A stretch of DNA of 64,000 bases from Neobacillus niacini (GCF_023715785.1 NZ_JAMBOX010000020.1:20884-84883), one strand, 5' to 3'. Positions 42,999 through 54,528 are shown, counted from the first letter of the stretch. The notes: generated from the letters alone by a model not told the origin. Made by a program: numbers and translations.

Positions 42999-44549
42999 AT
43001 GAAAATACTTATAGCAGAAAGAGATGAACTCGAACGAAAGGGAATACGGTGGTTATTATTATCAAACCAGGTTTTAATTACCCAGTTAAAAGAAACGGAT
43101 AATGAAGAAGAGTGTTTTGACCTCCTTATCGATTGGAAACCAGATGTTGTAATTGTTGAACTTGAGATGTTTTCCCATACTCGAAAAAAGTTAACTTATT
43201 TACTGCGGGAACTGGAGATAAAGACAATTGTTCATACAAATCATAAAACCTTTGAAGCAGCTGATCAATCATTAAAGATGAAAGCAGAGGCTTTGTTCAT
43301 AAAACCTTATGAAACAAGTGAGTGGTTACGTACGGTAAAAAAAGCAGTGATCCATTCACAAAAAAAACCAAGCGAAAACAGGGAAACTTTTATCCATCAC
43401 GGGTGGGCATATGACCTCTTATTTGGGAGGGTTTTCAATACTTCACTTATTTTAGATCAAGTTCAAACATGGGGGTATCAACAGATACCGACACTTGTTG
43501 TCGCACTTAGTCTTGATAAATCGAATAAAGGACAAGTCGACCTAACTAAGCTAGTCCATTTTATAAACAAGGAGTTTCAAACCTACCACCCCTTTGTACT
43601 AATCGTTGAAGATCATCTTGTCCTATTGTTTAGTGTAGAATTTTTGCCTTCCAATCAAGAACCCATTCATTCGTTGAGACGGACATTAGTATACTTTTGC
43701 CAAAAGATGAAAAATGAAAATGATTTATCATTTTCTGCAAGTATTGGAAAATGGTACAACAATCCGAATATGGTGCATCAATCGTACTGGGAAGCAAAAC
43801 GTGCCCTGTTACGCCGCTTTTACTTTGGAGGGAACCACGTATTTCCTCCCATTGAAAACTTGGTCTTAACCGATATCGATCCATTTCTTTCGCCTGAGGA
43901 AAGCGATGAATTTATGAAGCATTTACGAAACATTAATCGTGAGATGCTGAAGAAGTGGCTTAATGATCAGGTAAATAATTTGCCGATAACGGAAAAAAGT
44001 TTCCCTGATTCGGAAAACGTCCGCATTCGATTAACGAATATATTGTCTCATATACGTCGCTTCATGCTGGAAAAAATATATTTACTTAAAGAAGAACCTC
44101 TTTATAAACAATTATTTAATGATATTTTATCCGGCGAAGTGTTATTTGATATTGTCCACACCATGCTGTTATTTTGTTACCGATTATGCGATGAGGTCGA
44201 AAAAGAAGAATCTACTTATAATTCTATTCTTATAAAAAAAGCTATTCAGTATATAAATGAACATTACGCCACCCCGATTACTCTTGAGGAAATCTCAGTT
44301 CATGTAAATCGAAATAGTCAGTATTTTAGTTCGATGTTTAAAAAACAGCTGGGGTGTACATTTACGGAATATTTACAAATGAAACGAATTAAAGAAGCAC
44401 AATTGCTTCTAAAAGAATCTACGATTACGATTTCAGAAACAGCTGAACGAGTTGGTTACACAGACCCGAGCTATTTTAGCAGGATCTTTAAAAACATTAC
44501 AGGATACTCTCCAAGGCAATGGGTATCTAATAATTATCCAACTATCTAA
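42999..44549 (+). CDS. AraC-type response regulator with altered phosphorylation site
   Basis: 516 residues. An N-terminal receiver-like domain (1-120), a middle region (~130-380), and a C-terminal AraC helix-turn-helix pair (~405-510: ITLEEISVHVNRNSQYFSSMFK, seen in parts, and YSPRQW). In the receiver, the phosphoacceptor position is Glu54 (DVVIVELEMF) where Asp is expected; the conserved Lys (LFIKPYE) is kept. No histidine kinase gene is adjacent. It may be permanently active or controlled by a non-phosphate signal. It precedes the flavin reductase and YjiH genes, its likely targets. GGGAGGT precedes the ATG. Confidence 0.85.
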   Translation: MKILIAERDELERKGIRWLLLSNQVLITQLKETDNEEECFDLLIDWKPDVVIVELEMFSHTRKKLTYLLRELEIKTIVHTNHKTFEAADQSLKMKAEALFIKPYETSEWLRTVKKAVIHSQKKPSENRETFIHHGWAYDLLFGRVFNTSLILDQVQTWGYQQIPTLVVALSLDKSNKGQVDLTKLVHFINKEFQTYHPFVLIVEDHLVLLFSVEFLPSNQEPIHSLRRTLVYFCQKMKNENDLSFSASIGKWYNNPNMVHQSYWEAKRALLRRFYFGGNHVFPPIENLVLTDIDPFLSPEESDEFMKHLRNINREMLKKWLNDQVNNLPITEKSFPDSENVRIRLTNILSHIRRFMLEKIYLLKEEPLYKQLFNDILSGEVLFDIVHTMLLFCYRLCDEVEKEESTYNSILIKKAIQYINEHYATPITLEEISVHVNRNSQYFSSMFKKQLGCTFTEYLQMKRIKEAQLLLKESTITISETAERVGYTDPSYFSRIFKNITGYSPRQWVSNNYPTI

Positions 44550-44801
44550 AATTCATCCATATAATGTGGATGAATTTTATTTTCCCTGTCAAACTATTTT
44601 ATATCCTCACAAAATTCTAAATATTATCCATAGAAACAGACACTACAAAAAGATAGGATTAATCTAACGAATGAAGAAGGCGCTTTCATATGTGTTCATA
44701 ATTAATAAGAGGAGGTGAGCCAGTAGTAGGTCAGTTGCAATAACAAGTTTCCACACTCAATTTGGCAAATATAAATATTAAACATCAAGGAGGAATTTAT
44801 C

Positions 44802-45461
44802 ATGCGTTATTCACCAAAGAAAGGTCAGCATCACGGCTTACCATATGATCCTTTTAAAAGTAGTGCTATACCTCGCCCTATCGGATGGCTTTCAACCCAA
44901 TCTAAAGATGGAATAGATAACCTTGCGCCATACAGCCAATATCAAAATCTTACCTGGGATCCACCAATGGTGATGTTTGCGGCAAATCAATCAGTATTAG
45001 GCGGGCGAAAGGATACGGTTCGAAACGCGGAGGAAACAGGTTGGTTTGTTTGGAATATGGCTACTTGGGATTTACGCGAAGCAGTTAATATTTCCTCAAA
45101 GGCCTGTCCGGCAGATGTTGATGAATTTGTGGCTGCGGGTGTTTCGAAGAAAAGCTGCATTGAGGCTCCTGGGTTCCGTGTTGCCGAGTCACCGGTTCAA
45201 TTTGAATGTGAGTATGTTCAGACAATTAGAATTCCAACTGGTAATGAAGTTTCCACAGTGGATATTGTAATCGGACGAGTAGCTCATGTGCATATCAATG
45301 ATGACATCATTCTACCAAGTGGGAAACTAGATATCTTGAAAATTAAACCAATTGCCCGCCTTGGGTATTATGATTATACTGTTGTCAACGAAATATTTGA
45401 AATGAAAGCACCAGCTGCTACAAAAGAAGAGTTGGCTGGCCTTGAAGGAAAAAATGTTTAA
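44802..45461 (+). CDS. Flavin reductase family protein
   Basis: 219 residues with the FMN-binding split-barrel of flavin reductase-like proteins: SSAIPRPIGWLSTQSKDG, NLAPYSQYQNLTWDPPMVMF, GGRKDTVRN and later ECEYVQTIRIPTG. It is cytoplasmic. AAGGAGGAATTTATC precedes the ATG. It could reduce FMN for a monooxygenase or act on its own substrate; no partner oxygenase is seen. It lies between the AraC-type regulator and the YjiH transporter. Confidence 0.85.
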   Translation: MRYSPKKGQHHGLPYDPFKSSAIPRPIGWLSTQSKDGIDNLAPYSQYQNLTWDPPMVMFAANQSVLGGRKDTVRNAEETGWFVWNMATWDLREAVNISSKACPADVDEFVAAGVSKKSCIEAPGFRVAESPVQFECEYVQTIRIPTGNEVSTVDIVIGRVAHVHINDDIILPSGKLDILKIKPIARLGYYDYTVVNEIFEMKAPAATKEELAGLEGKNV

Positions 45462-45636
45462 TGACATATAGCGGACGATTAAATCTAAAAACAAAAGACA
45501 CTTGAGGCTATGTTCGCTTATTAAATCGGACATACCTTTTGGTCTTTTACCTCTAGATCTGCTGGTTAGATTTCTTTTATTGGAAGTAATTTTTCAAATA
45601 TTCCAAAGAGTGTTTTATAAATAAAGGAGGTTCCAT

Positions 45637-46986
45637 ATGCAAAATCCTCAAACAACAAATCTAGAAGAAGGCCCTAAGCCTCAGGAACAAACAGTGACCA
45701 ATATTTCCGGTATTTTAAAATTCGTCGGTTTTAGTTTAATTGGTATCTTTGTTTTTTTCGCTCCCATTACAGTTAATGGAACTTCATCTATCCCTCTTGA
45801 TCATATCGTTACTTGGATGAATACAACCTTTCCATCCCTAACACCGATTTATGCTTTACTTGTTATTTTAGGGGGAGCGCTGTATCCATTTATAACAAAA
45901 ACGTGGAATCAAAGTGCTTTTAATATCGTTTTCACATTGTTAAAGATTATGGGGCTAGCAGTCGGGGTAATGATCTATTTAAAACAAGGCCCGGATTGGT
46001 TAATGAATGAACATGTTGGACCGTTTCTATTTGATTTACTAGTAGTACCCGTAGGTATAATGGTTCCACTAGGCGGGGTCTTTTTATCTTTACTGCTAGG
46101 CTATGGTCTTTTTGAGTTTGTTGGTGTATTTTGCAAACGGATTATGAAGCCAATCTGGAAGACTCCAGGCCGTTCGGCCGTAAGTGCTATGGCATCATTT
46201 GTTGCAAGTTTCGCTGTTGGTTTATTAATTACGAATCGGGAATTTAAAGAAGGTAAGTACACAATCAAACAGGCGGTGGTTATCGCAACTGGATTTTCCA
46301 CTGTAACCGTTTCCTTTATGATTATCGTTGCTAAAACGTTAGATCTAATGAGTATGTGGAATTTGTATTTTTGGGTGACGGCATTTGTAACGTTTTTCGT
46401 AACGGCTATTACAGTAAGGATATGGCCAATTAGTAAACTGCCTGATGAATACTATAATGGAATGGAAGGAGCAACGGAAGAGGTAATCACGAGCAACTAT
46501 TTACAGAATGCTTGGCAACAAGCAATGGAAGTTTCTAATAATGCACCACACTTCGTAAAAAATATCTGGGTGAATTTACGTGATGGTATGATTATGACAA
46601 TGACTATTTTACCCTCTATTTTATCGGTTGGCTTAATTGGTATTCTACTAGCAGAATATACACCTATTTTTGATTTTATCGGTTATATTTTCTATCCATT
46701 TACTTCATTATTACAGTTGCCAGATGCGTTCCTAACAGCTAAAGCGGCTGCAATTGGAGTTACTGAAATGTTCCTTCCAGCATTACTAGTAGTTGAGGCA
46801 GCGCTTGTTACAAAATTTGTTATTGCTGTCGTTTGTATATCAACAATCATATTCTTCTCAGCGAGTATTCCTTGTATTTTGGCCACAGAGATTCCAATTA
46901 GTATTCCGAAGCTTCTTGTTATTTGGGTACAGCGTACAATTCTAAGCTTAATTATTACAACACCACTAGCCTATCTATTCCTATGA
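45637..46986 (+). CDS. YjiH family membrane protein (nucleoside-recognition Gate domain)
   Basis: 449 residues with about ten hydrophobic segments. The Gate-type pattern is seen in GRSAVSAMASFVASFAVGLLITNREF and GFSTVTVSFMIIVAKTL, read in parts. It is an inner-membrane transporter-like protein of unknown substrate. AAAGGAGG precedes the ATG. Together with the flavin reductase and the AraC-type regulator it forms a small metabolic module. Confidence 0.8.
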   Translation: MQNPQTTNLEEGPKPQEQTVTNISGILKFVGFSLIGIFVFFAPITVNGTSSIPLDHIVTWMNTTFPSLTPIYALLVILGGALYPFITKTWNQSAFNIVFTLLKIMGLAVGVMIYLKQGPDWLMNEHVGPFLFDLLVVPVGIMVPLGGVFLSLLLGYGLFEFVGVFCKRIMKPIWKTPGRSAVSAMASFVASFAVGLLITNREFKEGKYTIKQAVVIATGFSTVTVSFMIIVAKTLDLMSMWNLYFWVTAFVTFFVTAITVRIWPISKLPDEYYNGMEGATEEVITSNYLQNAWQQAMEVSNNAPHFVKNIWVNLRDGMIMTMTILPSILSVGLIGILLAEYTPIFDFIGYIFYPFTSLLQLPDAFLTAKAAAIGVTEMFLPALLVVEAALVTKFVIAVVCISTIIFFSASIPCILATEIPISIPKLLVIWVQRTILSLIITTPLAYLFL

Positions 46987-47457
46987 GCGTTCACTGTATT
47001 GCCTTAAAAGTCACAGTGATTCCCTAGATATTTTTGGGATTTGCTGAATATCAAAGAAAGGGCTAGTCTGCTTGTGACTGGCCCTCAACAAATACAACAA
47101 AATGTCCTTCATCCACCATTTTTTGATAGGAACTCTTACAATTTATTCAAAAAAACTGCCCCTATCTATGATACGGTTCACTCCAGTTAATTCCAAACAA
47201 CCTTTCTCCACAATCTATGTCCCGATTATTGAAGATAGTTCTTATTGTTTTTTATCTTAATCATCTAAAGCATGTAAGGTGGTAATCACCATAACCACGG
47301 GGCATGACAGGCAACGGAAAAAAATTTTCCATCCTCCTGTAACTGCTAAACTAAATCAACAGTTTCTGCTAAATTGAATTGAACACTTTTTCACCATATA
47401 TCACTTCAGTGAGCTATTATTTACTTTTTAACATAGTTTGGCTGGAGGAAATGAAAG
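46987..47457. other. Gap with terminator-like hairpin
   Basis: No gene. GGGCTAGTC and GACTGGCCC pair at 47060-47084 without a T run, possibly ending the YjiH transcript. The rest leads into the insertion-sequence remnant. Confidence 0.4.
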
Positions 47458-47727
47458 GTGGAAAGAATCGCCAAGAAATTAGAGATTTCTAGGAATACAG
47501 TTTATAAGTATCTAGAGATGACCTTTGATGAGGCATCTAACTCGGCTAACTCACTGAGTAACAGAAAAAAGAAACTGGATCCCTATCGGGATCAGATCTT
47601 GAGTTGGTTAAAAGAACACCCAGATTTTTCTTCTGCCCAGATTGAGGACAAGGACCACAGGGACGGTTCCGCCGGCTCATCTATGATTTCCAGCGATATG
47701 GGTGAATACTTACTATATAGATCATAA
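47458..47727 (+). pseudogene. IS21-type transposase (IstA) fragment
   Basis: The first ~62 codons read IAKKLEISRNTVYKYLEM, then KKKLDPYRDQILSWLKEHPDFSSAQIED. This is the HTH and start of the core of IS21-family IstA. After ED the frame continues in unrelated sequence and stops, and no IstB follows. It is a truncated remnant of an insertion sequence. Confidence 0.7.
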
Positions 47728-47931
47728 TTCACGGCTTGCCCTTTACCTTTGAGTTTTATATCACTACTCACCTTTACCCATCCTTTCATCCATTTGCCTA
47801 TCCATGCAAACCTCTGCTAATCAGTACTTTCTCGCTTCCGCTCTACATCATCTTTTTATTCTTTCAATTGTCCTAATGTTATTTTCAACTCTTCTAGGAT
47901 GAGTTCGTCCAATACTAATATCCCTTTAAAA

Positions 47932-48165
47932 TTACTTTTCTTCTATTCCTTCTTTTATACTTTCAATTATTTCAACGCTAACTTCTAGCATTTCGGCAAT
48001 TTCACTAGCTTTCCACTCTGGTTTGTTCTTTAGGATATTTCTTACCACATGTTCGAAACCTTGTTTATAGCCTATTTTTTGTATTTCATCTAGATTTTCA
48101 ACTATAATTGGTTCTGTTGCTTTAAACTTAAAAACAGCTTCACTAAGTTTCTTTCTATTGCTCAT
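47932..48165 (-). CDS. Small Rpn/PD-(D/E)XK-associated C-terminal-like protein
   Basis: 77 residues, ATG at 48165 after AGAAGGG. The second half (YKQGFEHVVRNILKNKPEW, ASEIAEMLEVSVEIIESI) resembles the C-terminal tails of Rpn-type transposase/nuclease proteins, where a short HTH-like repeat occurs. The catalytic domain is absent, so this may be a remnant or a small regulator. Confidence 0.4.
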   Translation of the reverse strand: MSNRKKLSEAVFKFKATEPIIVENLDEIQKIGYKQGFEHVVRNILKNKPEWKASEIAEMLEVSVEIIESIKEGIEEK

Positions 48166-48202
48166 TCTTATCAACCCTTCTTATTACTTCTGTGAATTTT
48201 CA

Positions 48203-48430
48203 TCAACTATTATTATAATCTTTTGGAGTTCTGTTACTTCTTTGAGAAACCTGTAATTTATTTACAATTTCTTCGATAGAATGCCCTTCTAGAAAGTTTG
48301 CAGCGATTAATGCAACAGTGTTTCTGATTTTAATTAGATTTTGTTCTAAGCCTGGAATCCTTAATACCCTCCAATATAAATAAGGGATCTTTGTCTCATT
48401 TAATAACGGAAGTAATAGGATCTTCGCTTG
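48203..48430 (-). pseudogene. Decayed gene fragment
   Basis: A 75-codon open stretch with protein-like composition, including IPYLYWRVLRIPGLEQN and AALIAANFLEGHSIEEIV-like segments, ending in a stop. It is preceded by a stop and has no start codon with a ribosome site. The SIEEIVNKLQVS tail resembles that of the neighbouring small gene at 47932, so both may derive from one family. Confidence 0.35.
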
Positions 48431-48549
48431 TTATAAATTATTAAAAATGTAATTTAGTTATCTTTTGAAAGCATAATGTTCCATTCCGCTTCACCTAACA
48501 TATAGAGTTTAAACTTCCTCCATAATTAGAGCTAACCATTTGATTGATG

Positions 48550-49719
48550 TTAACCTAATCCCTTTGATAGCTCTACAATTTTTTTTATATCTTCATATTC
48601 TGCTTTATCAAGTATATCTATCTCATTATTAGAAGCTAATAAAATTTGGTCTCTACATTTAGTAATTCTTTGAATCATTGGATGTATATTTAAACTAGTC
48701 AGATTAACAAAGTCATACAAATCTTCTATACATGTTGGTAACTTATATCCCTTATTACTACTGGCAATTAATAACCCATTATCTCGTAACTTAGATACAA
48801 TATTAGATCTAAAGTAATGGATGTTGATCTTTTGATTTCTAATTGCATTGAGGTTATCAAGTATTTCATGTGTAGATATATATTCATTTGGGTTTTGGTA
48901 CGTTTTAAATAACAAAAACTTCAAATAATCAATTCTGTCCTTTTCATCAATATCCTCAATATTGCCAGTCTTATCTATATATTGATAAGCCAAGTTGACA
49001 GCCTGTTTTAAAATCACATCATCATATGGCGTTTTATTTTCATTTTTTGTTGGATCAACCAAAAAATTTCTATAATCCTTTGGCCAATATTCTAACCTAA
49101 TAATGTGTTTTTCTAAGATCTTATAAAACGTCTGATATACACCTGTAAGTTGGTTTATATCATATCCCTTAGCGATTGTCCCCGCCAGTAGATCAGCTAA
49201 TTGAATAAGAATATTAGACTTACTATTATTAAATCCAAAACTAGAGAAGTTAAATAAATCGGGGATACTCTTCCGTATCACATACCCTTTAAACTCTTTC
49301 ATGAACTCTTTATTTCCATACTCATCTGCTATAAGCTCCAGTTGGTCAAAAGTCCTATATAAATCATCATATAATAGTCTATTTAAAAATTTAAAAAAAG
49401 ACTTTTTATAACGAATTCCTGCGTTCTCTCTTATTTTCCTTTTATCTATAATATAAGCAAAAATATTGAAAGGCAGACCTTTTATTTCATTTAGAATCAA
49501 ACTTCTTCTCTTATGGTTGTTTCTAATTTTACTGGACTTCATTTCACCAGCCTGAAAAAACTTCTGCCTAATACATTCTACTTTTTCCTCTAAAATCTCT
49601 TTATTAGAACCTTTAACAAGAATAGCAACAATTATAAAATGGGTAGAAACGTCATTTTTATCAAAATCAAAGCCATAGTTTCCATATTCATCTACAAATG
49701 CATATTGAACATCGTTCAC
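48550..49719 (-). CDS. DUF3800 family protein
   Basis: 389 residues. The DUF3800 domain (about 1-200) shows the N-terminal AFVDEYGNYGF with conserved Asp, and later LIQLADLLAGTIAKG with conserved Gln and Asp; this is an RNase H-like fold. The C-terminal part is probably a winged-helix region (ISTHEILDNLNAIRNQKI). The start is GTG 49719 with GGAG 10 bp upstream. DUF3800 proteins are frequent in mobile elements and may be nucleases or transposase relatives. It is adjacent and divergent to integrase 2. Confidence 0.8.
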   Translation of the reverse strand: MNDVQYAFVDEYGNYGFDFDKNDVSTHFIIVAILVKGSNKEILEEKVECIRQKFFQAGEMKSSKIRNNHKRRSLILNEIKGLPFNIFAYIIDKRKIRENAGIRYKKSFFKFLNRLLYDDLYRTFDQLELIADEYGNKEFMKEFKGYVIRKSIPDLFNFSSFGFNNSKSNILIQLADLLAGTIAKGYDINQLTGVYQTFYKILEKHIIRLEYWPKDYRNFLVDPTKNENKTPYDDVILKQAVNLAYQYIDKTGNIEDIDEKDRIDYLKFLLFKTYQNPNEYISTHEILDNLNAIRNQKINIHYFRSNIVSKLRDNGLLIASSNKGYKLPTCIEDLYDFVNLTSLNIHPMIQRITKCRDQILLASNNEIDILDKAEYEDIKKIVELSKGLG

Positions 49720-49956
49720 CAGCTATTCACTCCAACTTATTGTATTAATTATTAAGATTAAGTTCTACAAATTGTTATCATTCCCCTCCTGGTTTTGGAA
49801 ATTAATTGCAAAAAATAGCCTTTTAGGTATATACCTCATTACTAATATTTTTCACCTTTTTGTTTAGTAGACTTTGAATGGAATTATTCTTTTTTATATT
49901 GGATATAATGGAAATTTAGTAACAAATCCATCAAGAAAGTGAGGTTTACAAATAAA

Positions 49957-51171
49957 ATGAAAGGTCATTTTTACAGACGGGGCTGTACCTGCAAAAAGAG
50001 GAAAAAATGCATATGTGGTTCGAAATGGGCTTTCACCATTGATATCGGACTAGATCCAATCACTGGTAAAAGAAAACAGAAGGTTAAAAGTGGTTTTAGT
50101 ACTAAACAGGAGGCCGAAGAGTATGCAGCAAGTCTAATTCATGAAGTAAACCAAGGAATATACTTAGAGGAAACAGATAAAACCTTCAGCGATTTTGCAA
50201 TAGAGTGGCTTCCCATCTATAGTGATTCTAAAGATGTAAAGCCTGGAACAATTCGTGTACGTCTCCATGAAATTGGAAAATTATTGCCCTACTTTGCAAA
50301 ATTAAAATTAAAAGACATTACAAGAAAGATGTACCAAGATGCTCTAAACGATCTACAGGACCAAGGTTACTCTGATAGTACTAGGGAGGGAATCAACCGA
50401 ACGGGAAGAATGATTTTCCGAAAGGCACTAGAACTAGAGCTAATTAAGAAGGACCTGACTGAATTCGCTTATGTGAAAAAGGATAAGAAAACGATTGAAC
50501 AGCTGGAAGAAGAGGAAGTTCCTAAGTATCTTGAAAAAGAAGAGCTTGCCTTATTTTTAGAAACAGCCAAAGCCAATGGCCTTGAACATGATTACTTAGT
50601 TTTTTTGATTTTAGCCTATACGGGAATTAGGGTGGGGGAATTAGTTGCTCTCAAGTGGAAGGATATAGATTTTAAAAACCATACCATCAGCATTACCAAA
50701 ACGTATTACAATCCAAATAATAATGCCTTGGAATATCAACTAGTCACACCGAAGACGAGAAAATCACGAAGAAAAATTATTGCGGATGAAGAGGTGATTA
50801 ACGTTTTGAAGGAACATAAAAAGGTTCAAGATGAAGTCATCAAGCGGTTAGGGGATGCTTACCATAACAAAGACTTTATCTTTGCCAAAATGGAACGGCA
50901 ATTTGGTTATCCTATTGTGATTAAAAACGTACGAGATCGAATGAAAAGGCTTCTTGCTATCGCAGGTTTAAATGAGGATTTAACACCGCATAGTCTAAGA
51001 CACACTCATACGTCGCTTCTTGCGGAAGCCCGTGTTTCACTTGAACAAATTATGGACCGTCTTGGTCATACCGATGACCAAATCACAAAAAATGTGTATC
51101 TCCATGTAACCCAAGAAATGAAAAAAGAAGCCTCTCAAAAGTTCGCTGAACTCATGAGAAGCCTCCGTTAA
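49957..51171 (+). CDS. int: Tyrosine recombinase (integrase 2) at groEL junction
   Basis: 404 residues. The start is the ATG at 49957, aligned with integrase 1 (MKGH); a GTG 6 codons earlier is part of the ribosome site. The N-terminus is Cys-rich (CTCKKRKKCICG). The catalytic set comprises Arg in AYTGIRVGELV, HSLRHTHTSLLAEA, LGHTDDQ and NVYLHV with the Tyr nucleophile. It ends 80 bp from the 19-bp core inside groEL. The arm-type repeat at 51182 lies between them. This is the probable enzyme that inserted the element at groEL. Confidence 0.92.
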   Translation: MKGHFYRRGCTCKKRKKCICGSKWAFTIDIGLDPITGKRKQKVKSGFSTKQEAEEYAASLIHEVNQGIYLEETDKTFSDFAIEWLPIYSDSKDVKPGTIRVRLHEIGKLLPYFAKLKLKDITRKMYQDALNDLQDQGYSDSTREGINRTGRMIFRKALELELIKKDLTEFAYVKKDKKTIEQLEEEEVPKYLEKEELALFLETAKANGLEHDYLVFLILAYTGIRVGELVALKWKDIDFKNHTISITKTYYNPNNNALEYQLVTPKTRKSRRKIIADEEVINVLKEHKKVQDEVIKRLGDAYHNKDFIFAKMERQFGYPIVIKNVRDRMKRLLAIAGLNEDLTPHSLRHTHTSLLAEARVSLEQIMDRLGHTDDQITKNVYLHVTQEMKKEASQKFAELMRSLR

Positions 51172-51181
51172 TATCCTCAAT

Positions 51182-51200
51182 GTTAGCAAAATGTTAGCAA
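51182..51200. repeat. Integrase arm-type repeat, right copy
   Basis: GTTAGCAAAATGTTAGCAA, identical to 4424-4442. It begins 11 bp after the integrase 2 stop and 51 bp before the core. Confidence 0.6.
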
Positions 51201-51253
51201 ACCACTCTCATCTTACTTACAAACCCAGTTATATCAAGGGTTGAAGCGGCTTA

Positions 51254-52882
<1,629 letters not shown>

Positions 52883-52980
52883 TGTTAAAAAACCTCCTCG
52901 TAAAATTAGAACTTTTATTCTATGAACTTAGACAACATTCAGTTTTCAACGTCCCAGACAGACGCTATTCTTTTTTCTAG

Positions 52981-53268
52981 TTATTCGCCAACGATAGCAA
53001 GGATGTCGTTTTCACGTAAAATTAAGTATTCAGTACCTTGGTATTTCACTTCAGTACCAGAGTATTTTGAGAAGATAATGCGATCGCCTACAGAAACTTC
53101 TACAGCTACGCGCTCACCATTGTCAAGCACGCGGCCAGTACCTACGGCTACAACTTTTCCTTCCTGAGGCTTTTCCTTTGCTGTATCCGGCAACACGATA
53201 CCGCTTGCAGTTTTCTCTTCTGATTCAACTAGTTCGATGATGATGCGATCACCTAATGGTCTTAACAC
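52981..53268 (-). CDS. groES: Co-chaperonin GroES
   Basis: 95 residues, the usual length. The start is GTG at 53268, with GAGGAGG 9 bp upstream. This gives (M)LRPLGDRIIIELVESEEK, matching the family; the frame extends upstream without support. The mobile loop region (EEKTASGIVLPDTAKEKPQ, in parts) is clear. It is first in the operon, behind a CIRCE operator. Confidence 0.98.
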   Translation of the reverse strand: MLRPLGDRIIIELVESEEKTASGIVLPDTAKEKPQEGKVVAVGTGRVLDNGERVAVEVSVGDRIIFSKYSGTEVKYQGTEYLILRENDILAIVGE

Positions 53269-53308
53269 TATAAACAACCTCCTCAAATATATGTGGTTAT
53301 GTTTATTA

Positions 53309-53335
53309 TTAGCACTCACTCTCGATGAGTGCTAA
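53309..53335 (-). promoter_or_regulatory. CIRCE operator (HrcA binding site)
   Basis: TTAGCACTC, 9 bp, GAGTGCTAA: a perfect match to the CIRCE element. It lies 41 bp upstream of groES. HrcA represses groESL here and releases it on heat shock. Confidence 0.98.
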
Positions 53336-53345
53336 CACAATTATT

Positions 53346-53374
53346 ATAATAATGAATCTAAAAATCTTTTGCAA
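53346..53374 (-). promoter_or_regulatory. groESL promoter
   Basis: On the reverse strand TTGCAA (53374-53369), 17 bp, TATTAT (53351-53346), directly upstream of CIRCE, as in other Bacillaceae. Confidence 0.65.
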
Positions 53375-53566
53375 GTATCATGCATAAAAATTATTAAAAA
53401 AAGTTACCGCTTTTTTCCACCTTATAAAGTATGTGATAGTTTTTGTTTTCTATTCATCATTTTTGTCCAAAGTCCCTCAAAATTGAAACTTGTAGGATTT
53501 TAACGGTACAATGAAGGATATGAAATCTCTGTCCTTTTTAAAAAGAACATAAAGGAGACAAACTAT

Positions 53567-54292
53567 TTGAAAAGAGAATTTTGGATTATCTTAATTGTCT
53601 ACATCGCCATGCAGCTTTCCGGCATTGCTGGAATTCCGGTGTTGATGTTTGTGTTTGGATTCCTAGGAAAAGACGTGGGATTGGCTGTACCAATTTGGCT
53701 GATTTTTAGCTTTACGGTTGCACTCATCATTATTCTGTTTATTTTAAGAAAGGAAATGGGTGCCGCCGGATTAAACGAACGGGGAAACTCCGCCGGCTTT
53801 TTGATCAAGTGGAGCATCCTCGGATTCTTTATGGCGTTGTTCGCCCAATATCTCGCAGCCATCATTGAGAGTATGCTCGGCATTAAAATGGGCTCTGAGA
53901 ATACGGAGCAGATTCTTTCCATTATCGAAACGTTCCCACTGGCGATTCTGGTTACCAGTATTGTCGGACCGATTTTGGAAGAAATCGTATTTCGAAAAAT
54001 CATTTTTGGCGCGCTATACAAACGGTTTAATTTCTTTATTTCAGCATTGATCAGTTCATTCATCTTCGCGCTCGTGCATATGGATCCTGCACATATTCTC
54101 ATCTATTCGGGAATGGGCTTTACGTTTGCGTTCCTTTATGTAAAAACTAAGCGTATTATCGTCCCGATTTTTGCCCATGTGGCTATGAATACGATGGTCG
54201 TTTTGGTCCAGTCCGTTTACAAGGATGATATCGAGCGGCTGATGCGTGAGGCTGAAGCGATTCAAAACTTTATCGGAGGATTCTTCTTATGA
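53567..54292 (+). CDS. ydiL: CPBP (Abi/CAAX-type) intramembrane protease YdiL
   Basis: 241 residues with about seven membrane segments. Motif 1 GPILEEIVFRKIIFG and motif 2 FALVHMDPAHIL are those of CPBP intramembrane metalloproteases. The third motif region is PIFAHVAMNT. The start is TTG at 53567 with AAAGGAG 8 bp upstream. It is next to groESL as in B. subtilis, and its end overlaps ydiK by 4 bp. Confidence 0.88.
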   Translation: MKREFWIILIVYIAMQLSGIAGIPVLMFVFGFLGKDVGLAVPIWLIFSFTVALIIILFILRKEMGAAGLNERGNSAGFLIKWSILGFFMALFAQYLAAIIESMLGIKMGSENTEQILSIIETFPLAILVTSIVGPILEEIVFRKIIFGALYKRFNFFISALISSFIFALVHMDPAHILIYSGMGFTFAFLYVKTKRIIVPIFAHVAMNTMVVLVQSVYKDDIERLMREAEAIQNFIGGFFL

Positions 54293-54489
54293 AACGTTCA
54301 CCCTTGATTTCCGGTTTGATTTATTTTTTATTAGGCGCCCTGTTCACCTGGTTTGCCATTGACGATGTTCAAAATAATGGCTGGGGCTTCTTCAGTTACC
54401 TGCTCGTCATCTTGGCCACGTTTGACTTCGGCTCGGGGCTAAAAATGCTTGTGTTTCATTTTAAATATAAAGATCAGTTGAAAAAATAA
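54289..54489 (+). CDS. ydiK: YdiK family (DUF4305) small membrane protein
   Basis: 66 residues with two membrane helices (GLIYFLLGALFTWFAI and LLVILATFDFGSGLKML). It matches YdiK by position and by the pattern around DDVQNNGWG. ATGA overlap with ydiL indicates coupling. A terminator follows. Confidence 0.85.
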   Translation: MKRSPLISGLIYFLLGALFTWFAIDDVQNNGWGFFSYLLVILATFDFGSGLKMLVFHFKYKDQLKK

Positions 54490-54490
54490 A

Positions 54491-54528
54491 AGGAAAATCC
54501 CTATTCATATGGAGATAGGGATTTTCCT
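54491..54528 (+). terminator. Terminator of ydiL-ydiK
   Basis: AGGAAAATCCCTAT pairs with ATAGGGATTTTCCT over 14 bp, followed by a T run. Confidence 0.85.

Noticed and set aside
37035..51171. The two tyrosine integrases as one recent duplication
   Set aside because: They share motifs and start context but differ at many positions along their length, and their flanking DNA is unrelated. They look like relatives acquired separately.
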